From the NCBI RefSeq assembly GCF_013284245.2, contig NZ_CP085876.1:4418501-4482500 (forward strand): 64,000 nt of DNA, read 5' to 3'. Below are positions 60,016-64,000 of the stretch, piece after piece (position 1 is the stretch's first letter; each line of letters starts with the position of its first letter). Both the position numbers and the translations under genes were made by a program. The notes under the pieces are model-generated. The model searched no databases, was not told the DNA's origin, and saw nothing but the letters and a program-made list of their open reading frames with translations. Source of the stretch: Brevibacillus sp. DP1.3A. Lineage in GTDB: Bacteria > Bacillota > Bacilli > Brevibacillales > Brevibacillaceae.

Positions 60016-60744
60016 GTGCCCCCACTTATCTATGGCCATCGTGGCGCTTCCGGCCTGTATCCGGAAAATACGATGGAATCGTTTCAAGCAGCCGTCCGCA
60101 GAAGAGCCAATGGGATCGAATTGGACGTCCAGCTCAGCAGTGATAATAAGCTGGCTGTCATTCATGACCACAGCCTGGAGCGTACGACCAATGGTTCTGG
60201 ATTGGTGCGAAATTACACATTGCGTGAACTGCGTCAGCTTCGTGCGGATAAAGACTCGTCTATGCGAGTACCAAAAGCCCACATTCCAACCCTGCAGGAG
60301 GTATTCCAGACGTTTGTCGACACACCACTGCGCTTCATCATCGAGATGAAAAATTTTTTCCTGGATCAACCCCACTTAGAGGAGCTCGTCATCGAACAAA
60401 TCAGGCGATATCAGCTAACGGAGCGAACCATTATTTCAACATTTAACTTCGACAGCCTTTTACGAATCAAGCAATTGGATGCCACGCAAACGACGGGACT
60501 CTTATATGTTGGACCACTCGCCAAGCCTTGGGAAGTAGCCCGCAGCTATCGAGCTGATCAATTGCACGTCCCTTTTGATCAATTGACAGAAGACTTGGTC
60601 AAACAAGCAAAGGAGCATCATTTTGAAGTTTTGAGCTGGACGGTAAATACTGGTCGGCAAATCCAGCGAGCCATTGACTGTGGTGTAGATGGTCTGATCA
60701 CCAATTACCCGAAGCGTGCGAGAAATCTAATTCGCAATCTATAA
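60016..60744 (+). CDS. glpQ: Glycerophosphodiester phosphodiesterase
   Basis: A 242-residue enzyme with a GTG start at 60016 (VPPLIYGHRGASGLYPENTM), after AGGGAGGAAG. It hydrolyses glycerophosphodiesters to glycerol-3-phosphate and an alcohol. The catalytic His motif GHRGASGLYPENTMESF, the metal-site GIELDVQLSSDNKLAVIHDH and the C-terminal SWTVNTGRQIQRAIDCGVDG and GLITNYP segments are diagnostic. No signal peptide is seen with this start, so it is cytosolic. The sporulation-type promoter suggests use of membrane lipids in the forespore. Confidence 0.9.
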   Translation: MPPLIYGHRGASGLYPENTMESFQAAVRRRANGIELDVQLSSDNKLAVIHDHSLERTTNGSGLVRNYTLRELRQLRADKDSSMRVPKAHIPTLQEVFQTFVDTPLRFIIEMKNFFLDQPHLEELVIEQIRRYQLTERTIISTFNFDSLLRIKQLDATQTTGLLYVGPLAKPWEVARSYRADQLHVPFDQLTEDLVKQAKEHHFEVLSWTVNTGRQIQRAIDCGVDGLITNYPKRARNLIRNL

Positions 60745-60749
60745 AAAAG

Positions 60750-60775
60750 AAGGGAGCCCTTAAAAAGGCTCCCTT
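60750..60775 (+). terminator. Intrinsic terminator after glpQ
   Basis: AAGGGAGCC (60750-60758) pairs with GGCTCCCTT (60767-60775) and is followed by a T run. It also lies close to the convergent YtqA end (60791). Confidence 0.9.
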
Positions 60776-60790
60776 TTTGTTGCTGCATCA

Positions 60791-61759
60791 TTACGTACGT
60801 GGCACGAAAAACTTTCCTTGCCAACTATTCCGCGCTTTCAGTTCTGCATCAATGCCATTCAGAACTTCCCACTTTTTACGACTCCACATCGGTCCAATCA
60901 AGAGATCAGGTGGTCCGTCCCCTGTGATTCGATGAACAATCATCTCTGGAGGTAAAATTTCCAATGTATCCACAACGAGCTTCGTGTACTCTTCCTGTGA
61001 CAGGAATTCCAGGAGTCCTGCTTCGTATTGCTTCACCATCGGCGTTTTGCGCAGAAGGTGCAACAGGTGTATCTTGATCCCCTGCACATCCAGATGTGCC
61101 ACAGCATCTGCCGTCTGCATCATCTCTTCGTGGCTCTCTCCTGGCAATCCGTAGATGATATGAGAGCATACACGGATGTTGTGCTTGCGCAACCTCTCTA
61201 CAGCATCCACGTAGCATTGATAATCGTGCGCTCGATTAATTAACTGGGCTGTGTGCTCATGGACTGTCTGTAGACCGAGCTCCACCCACAAATATGTGCG
61301 CTCATTCAATTCAGCCAAATACTCCACAACATCGTCTGGCAGGCAGTCAGGTCGTGTGGCAATGGAGAGTCCGACTACACCTTCTTGCTGGAGGATAACT
61401 TCGTACATCTCCCGCAGCTCCTCCACAGGTGCATACGTATTCGTGTACGCTTGGAAGAAGCCCAAATACTTGGCTTGCGGCCATTTCTCATGCATGCGGT
61501 TTTTCACATCATGAAACTGTCTTTCCAGATCCATTCTGCGATCACCAGCAAAATCTCCAGATCCTCTCGCGCTGCAGAACGTGCAGCCGCCTGTCGCTAC
61601 TTTCCCATCCCGATTCGGACAACTAAAACCGCCATCCAATGGAACCTTGAAAATCTTTTCGTGAAAAGTCCCTCTTAAATGATAATTCCATGTATGGTAT
61701 CGTTTATCGCCCCACAACAATGGGACGTCGTTGTTGTGAATATCTGTCGCGAGCTTCAT
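60791..61759 (-). CDS. ytqA: TIGR01212-family radical SAM protein (YtqA-like)
   Basis: A 322-residue radical SAM protein. The first FeS cysteines are CPNRDGKVATGGCTFCSARG, which is the long-spaced motif typical of the TIGR01212 family, and ARG/GDFAG follows. The barrel strands LWVELGLQTVHEHTAQLINR and SHIIYGLPGESHEEMMQTAD are visible. ATG 61759 follows AGGAGGAAAACAGC. The reaction is unresolved in the literature I know; tRNA or small-molecule methylthio chemistry is possible. Confidence 0.9.
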   Translation of the reverse strand: MKLATDIHNNDVPLLWGDKRYHTWNYHLRGTFHEKIFKVPLDGGFSCPNRDGKVATGGCTFCSARGSGDFAGDRRMDLERQFHDVKNRMHEKWPQAKYLGFFQAYTNTYAPVEELREMYEVILQQEGVVGLSIATRPDCLPDDVVEYLAELNERTYLWVELGLQTVHEHTAQLINRAHDYQCYVDAVERLRKHNIRVCSHIIYGLPGESHEEMMQTADAVAHLDVQGIKIHLLHLLRKTPMVKQYEAGLLEFLSQEEYTKLVVDTLEILPPEMIVHRITGDGPPDLLIGPMWSRKKWEVLNGIDAELKARNSWQGKFFVPRT

Positions 61760-61887
61760 TGCTGTTTTCCTCCTATGGGCACCGCTACGTCTGGCGCTGG
61801 TGCCTTAATCCCGTTGGCGAACGCTACTTGCTTGATCACGTCATTATACCAAATTCGGCAACGGTCTCGCTACTTTAAGATAATAGG

Positions 61888-61920
61888 AAAACCACAGGTG
61901 AAAATTCCCCCTGTGGTTTT
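61888..61920 (-). terminator. Intrinsic terminator after the second glycosyltransferase gene
   Basis: AAAACCACAGG (61888-61898) pairs perfectly with CCTGTGGTTTT (61910-61920). On the minus strand it is followed by CCTATTATC after the A/T stem; the stem supplies the T-run. Confidence 0.8.
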
Positions 61921-61934
61921 GCTTGTTTACGTCA

Positions 61935-63173
61935 CTATTGCTGGATCTCCTCGATGCGAATCGCGCGTGTGTGGGAGGTGTGACTCCACTCTTGGTTTTT
62001 CTTCGTAAAGAACGCGTAAAACATAATCGGAAGCCAGGTCAGGAAAAAGAATGGTAGTAAGAGGAGCCCGAAATACCCCTTCCACGGAACTTTATCCAAA
62101 TAGAGGGCCAAGATCGGCAACAGGTAGAACACGGCAGTCGAACCGTATACCAGCCATGTAGGCAAGATCGTGGATACTGTTGTCAGCGTACCGATATCAA
62201 AAAATCTCGCCAAGAACAATACCGACATCATCGTCACCATCAGCACATACATCGGTTGGAAGAGGTAGAAGGCTGCGTCAAGCATTCCCAGCTTTCTTGA
62301 CTTCAATCCATTAAACAAAACAGCTCGAATGTAGCGTCCTGCCACATCGTAATGCCCTTGCATCCAACGCAAACGCTGGCGCATTGACGATTTTAAATCA
62401 ATCGGTTTTTCATCCCAGACCTTGGTGTCATGTGCCCAAGTCGGGTAAATACCGCGTTCAATACAACGTGTTGCAAATTCCAGGTCTTCCGTGAGACTGG
62501 TTGCTCCCCAGCCCATTTCTTTGAGCAGGTTGCTCTCAATGCACAAGCCAGTTCCGCCCAAAGTATTCGGCAGTCCCAAATTGTGACGAGCCAGCTGCCA
62601 CATACGGTTTGTAAACCAGTAGGTAACTGCATAGGACAACGTAATCCAGGAATCAAACGGGTTCTTGGAGTCGAGGTAACCTTGAATCACACGCGCCCCT
62701 TTGCTGAGACGGTCATTCATTACTTTCAGGAAGTTTTTCTCAACCAAGTTGTCAGCATCAAACATGACGACAGCGTCATACTGCTTAGGTCTTGCCCAGA
62801 GGTTCTCCAGCATCCATTCGATGCCGTAGCCTTTCCCACGCTTGGATGTGTCAAAACGCTCACATGCAATTGCACCATGCGCCCGACTAATTTCTGCCGT
62901 GTTATCTGTACAGTTGTCGCAAATGACGAAGATGTCGTACATTTCACGTGGATAGTCGAGTTTCTTCAGGTTTTCAATAAGCGGAGCAATTACGGCGCTC
63001 TCATTGTGAGCTGCCACGAGCACAGCAAACGTCTTTTGCGGCTCAGTTGTTACTTGCTCTTTTTTGCGGAACAGGCCTGCACAAGAAACTAGTGTTTGGT
63101 ATGTGCCGATTACACCCACCGCAGAAGTAAATCCGATGAATAATCCCTCAATGATCTCTCTAATTACACTCAT
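61935..63173 (-). CDS. Membrane glycosyltransferase family 2 (second copy)
   Basis: A 412-residue processive-type GT2 starting at ATG 63173 (MSVIREIIEGLFIGFTSAVG), after GAGGAGAAGAACCC. Motifs: AVLVAAHNES, FVICDNCTDNTAEI, VVMFDADNLVEK (DxD), SLTEDLEFATRC (TED) and MRQRLRWMQGHYDV (QRLRW). Membrane segments lie near residue 15 and in four clusters from about 290. It stands alone, not in the SinR operon, and has its own terminator. The ICDNCTDNT form differs from the EPS synthase (INDGSRDET), suggesting another sugar or a non-EPS product. Confidence 0.9.
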   Translation of the reverse strand: MSVIREIIEGLFIGFTSAVGVIGTYQTLVSCAGLFRKKEQVTTEPQKTFAVLVAAHNESAVIAPLIENLKKLDYPREMYDIFVICDNCTDNTAEISRAHGAIACERFDTSKRGKGYGIEWMLENLWARPKQYDAVVMFDADNLVEKNFLKVMNDRLSKGARVIQGYLDSKNPFDSWITLSYAVTYWFTNRMWQLARHNLGLPNTLGGTGLCIESNLLKEMGWGATSLTEDLEFATRCIERGIYPTWAHDTKVWDEKPIDLKSSMRQRLRWMQGHYDVAGRYIRAVLFNGLKSRKLGMLDAAFYLFQPMYVLMVTMMSVLFLARFFDIGTLTTVSTILPTWLVYGSTAVFYLLPILALYLDKVPWKGYFGLLLLPFFFLTWLPIMFYAFFTKKNQEWSHTSHTRAIRIEEIQQ

Positions 63174-63392
63174 GGGTTCTTCTCCTCGACCTAAACCAGA
63201 TTGGGTCTGATCTGAATTTAGGTAGTGTTGTTTTTCCAACATTTCTCTATTGTTTTTCTCTCAATTGGCAGTTTACATCAAATGCGATTCATAAGCAATG
63301 ACCCAAAAGTGGGAAAAAACAAGGCACTGCTATCACCTTTCCCACCTTTTTCTCTTTCTATTCGACAGTGCTTCGCAGTTGGCAGAAAAAAA

Positions 63393-63412
63393 AGCCCTTG
63401 TCGAAAAAGGCT
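63393..63412 (-). terminator. Terminator after tRNA-Leu
   Basis: AGCC (63393-63396) and GGCT (63409-63412) form a short stem; on the minus strand GGGCTTTTTTTT follows. The stem is weak but the T-run is strong. Confidence 0.55.
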
Positions 63413-63471
63413 CCGTTTATTTAGAAAAATACAAACACTCGTTTCCATTTCTTCCTGATTGTTTCCGGGAT

Positions 63472-63556
63472 TGGTGCGGTCGGCGAGACTCGAACTCGCA
63501 CGGGTCGCCCCGCCACCCCCTCAAGATGGTGTGTCTGCCAATTCCACCACGACCGC
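63472..63556 (-). tRNA. tRNA-Leu (anticodon GAG)
   Basis: On the minus strand GCGGTCG pairs with CGACCGC, followed by discriminator A and encoded CCA. D-arm GGTGGAATTGGCAGAC is the leucine pattern. The anticodon arm CCATC-TTGAGGG-GGTGG gives GAG at positions 34-36. The variable arm (GGGGCGACCC) and GAGTTCGAGTCTC T-arm complete an 85-bp class II tRNA. Confidence 0.95.
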
Positions 63557-63609
63557 CTATAAACGCTGATTTCACTCGTGTTTTTCTGTTGACACGAAGT
63601 ACGTTTTTG

Positions 63610-63638
63610 AGTATACACAATCAATTTTCGCAAGTCAA
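63610..63638 (-). promoter_or_regulatory. Strong sigma-A promoter of tRNA-Leu
   Basis: On the minus strand TTGACT (63638-63633), a 17-bp spacer and TATACT (63615-63610). Transcription starts about 45 bp before the mature tRNA. Confidence 0.88.
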
Positions 63639-63639
63639 T

Positions 63640-64000
63640 ATCGTTTTCGACTGAATGGAGCCCATATTTTTCCTATCAAACTATCGTTTTTTTGTCCAGT
63701 CCTCTATTAGATACGTTTGTCGAAAAAGAAAGTTACATGTCGCAAAAATTTTGAAAGAATGCAAACGTCTCTCTACAAAAATATCATCGTTTCGTCACAT
63801 TTTCCGAATAGAAAGGGAGCCATATTCTGTGATTTTTTTACATAATTTATGACAAATTAGACAAAATATTTCCAGTTGTGGACGAAAGTTTTTTTACTAT
63901 TTTTTTGAAATGGGCCATATGACTTATCACTTGCTTCTGTTTGCATCCTGAAAAACGCGTTATCTTCTACGAAAAAAACCTCCTGCGGACGCCACAACGT
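63640..64000. other. AT-rich intergenic region without recognised gene
   Basis: About 360 bp with no convincing coding frame, T- and A-rich tracts (TATTTTTTTG around 63900) and scattered near-promoter hexamers. At the very right edge, on the minus strand, GCAGGAGGTTTTTTTCG contains an AGGAGG-like sequence that might belong to an outside feature, but nothing can be assigned. Confidence 0.3.

Noticed and set aside
1..64000. Insertion sequences, prophage or CRISPR arrays
   Set aside because: No transposase, integrase, phage structural gene or spaced direct repeats were seen.

Overview
The window looks like a chromosomal segment of an endospore-forming Bacillota close to Brevibacillus or Paenibacillus. 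The reasons are SinR and SinI homologues, spore photoproduct lyase, a YhcN/YlaJ-type lipoprotein, a YjcZ-type microprotein, a yod-type beta-lysine cluster, and AGGAGG-like ribosome binding sites with many GTG/TTG starts. No rRNA, CRISPR array, insertion sequence or prophage was recognised. Two tRNA genes are present: Ser-UGA and Leu-GAG.

Layout. 1-8.3 kb: housekeeping and stress genes (aldo/keto reductase, acyl-CoA thioesterase, Cys-cluster protein, pterin dehydratase-like protein, methyltransferase, a VOC/TetR pair with its operator, two deoxynucleoside kinases, spore photoproduct lyase). 8.4-12.7 kb: an autoregulated ECF sigma/DUF4179 pair, thiD, and a NarL-type two-component system. 12.8-18.6 kb: a SET-domain protein, then a metal module (YcgQ/YcgR-like pair, ArsR regulator, CzcO-like flavoprotein, CzcD exporter). 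18.6-26.1 kb: acetyl-CoA synthetase, metallophosphoesterase, PucR-type regulator, MsmX-type ATPase, HAD phosphatase, subtilase. 26.2-38.6 kb: an exopolysaccharide operon and its SinR/SinI switch. 38.7-47.3 kb: DUF3907 protein, an efflux pair with TetR, a 1068-residue MalT/SARP regulator, a spore lipoprotein and a copper-amine-oxidase-N-like secreted protein. 47.5-51.5 kb: a muramidase-deacetylase fusion, an acyl-CoA ligase and tRNA-Ser. 51.5-59.7 kb: beta-lysine/amino-acid degradation genes (ALDH, YodQ, YodR, YodS, YodT, AblB) around a PucR regulator. 59.7-64 kb: YjcZ microprotein, glycerophosphodiesterase, YtqA-like radical SAM protein, a second membrane glycosyltransferase and tRNA-Leu.

The most interesting system is the leftward operon 37483-26195. 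It encodes a HEAT-repeat membrane protein, a processive GT2 synthase, a degenerate-GGDEF/receiver protein, a WbpA-type nucleotide-sugar dehydrogenase, GlmS, a 52-residue microprotein, GlmU and a 1013-residue membrane-anchored glycosidase. Upstream lie a sigma-A-like promoter and three GTTCTYT-type inverted repeats matching the known SinR operator, including one perfect 16-bp palindrome. Divergent to it are sinR and a 48-residue sinI that was too short for ordinary ORF calling. I infer a SinR-repressed matrix polysaccharide built from UDP-GlcNAc and probably its uronic acid. This combination is different from the B. subtilis eps operon and its chemistry appears open.

Many start codons were chosen from ribosome binding sites. 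Regulatory calls are pattern matches made by eye. No database search was run.
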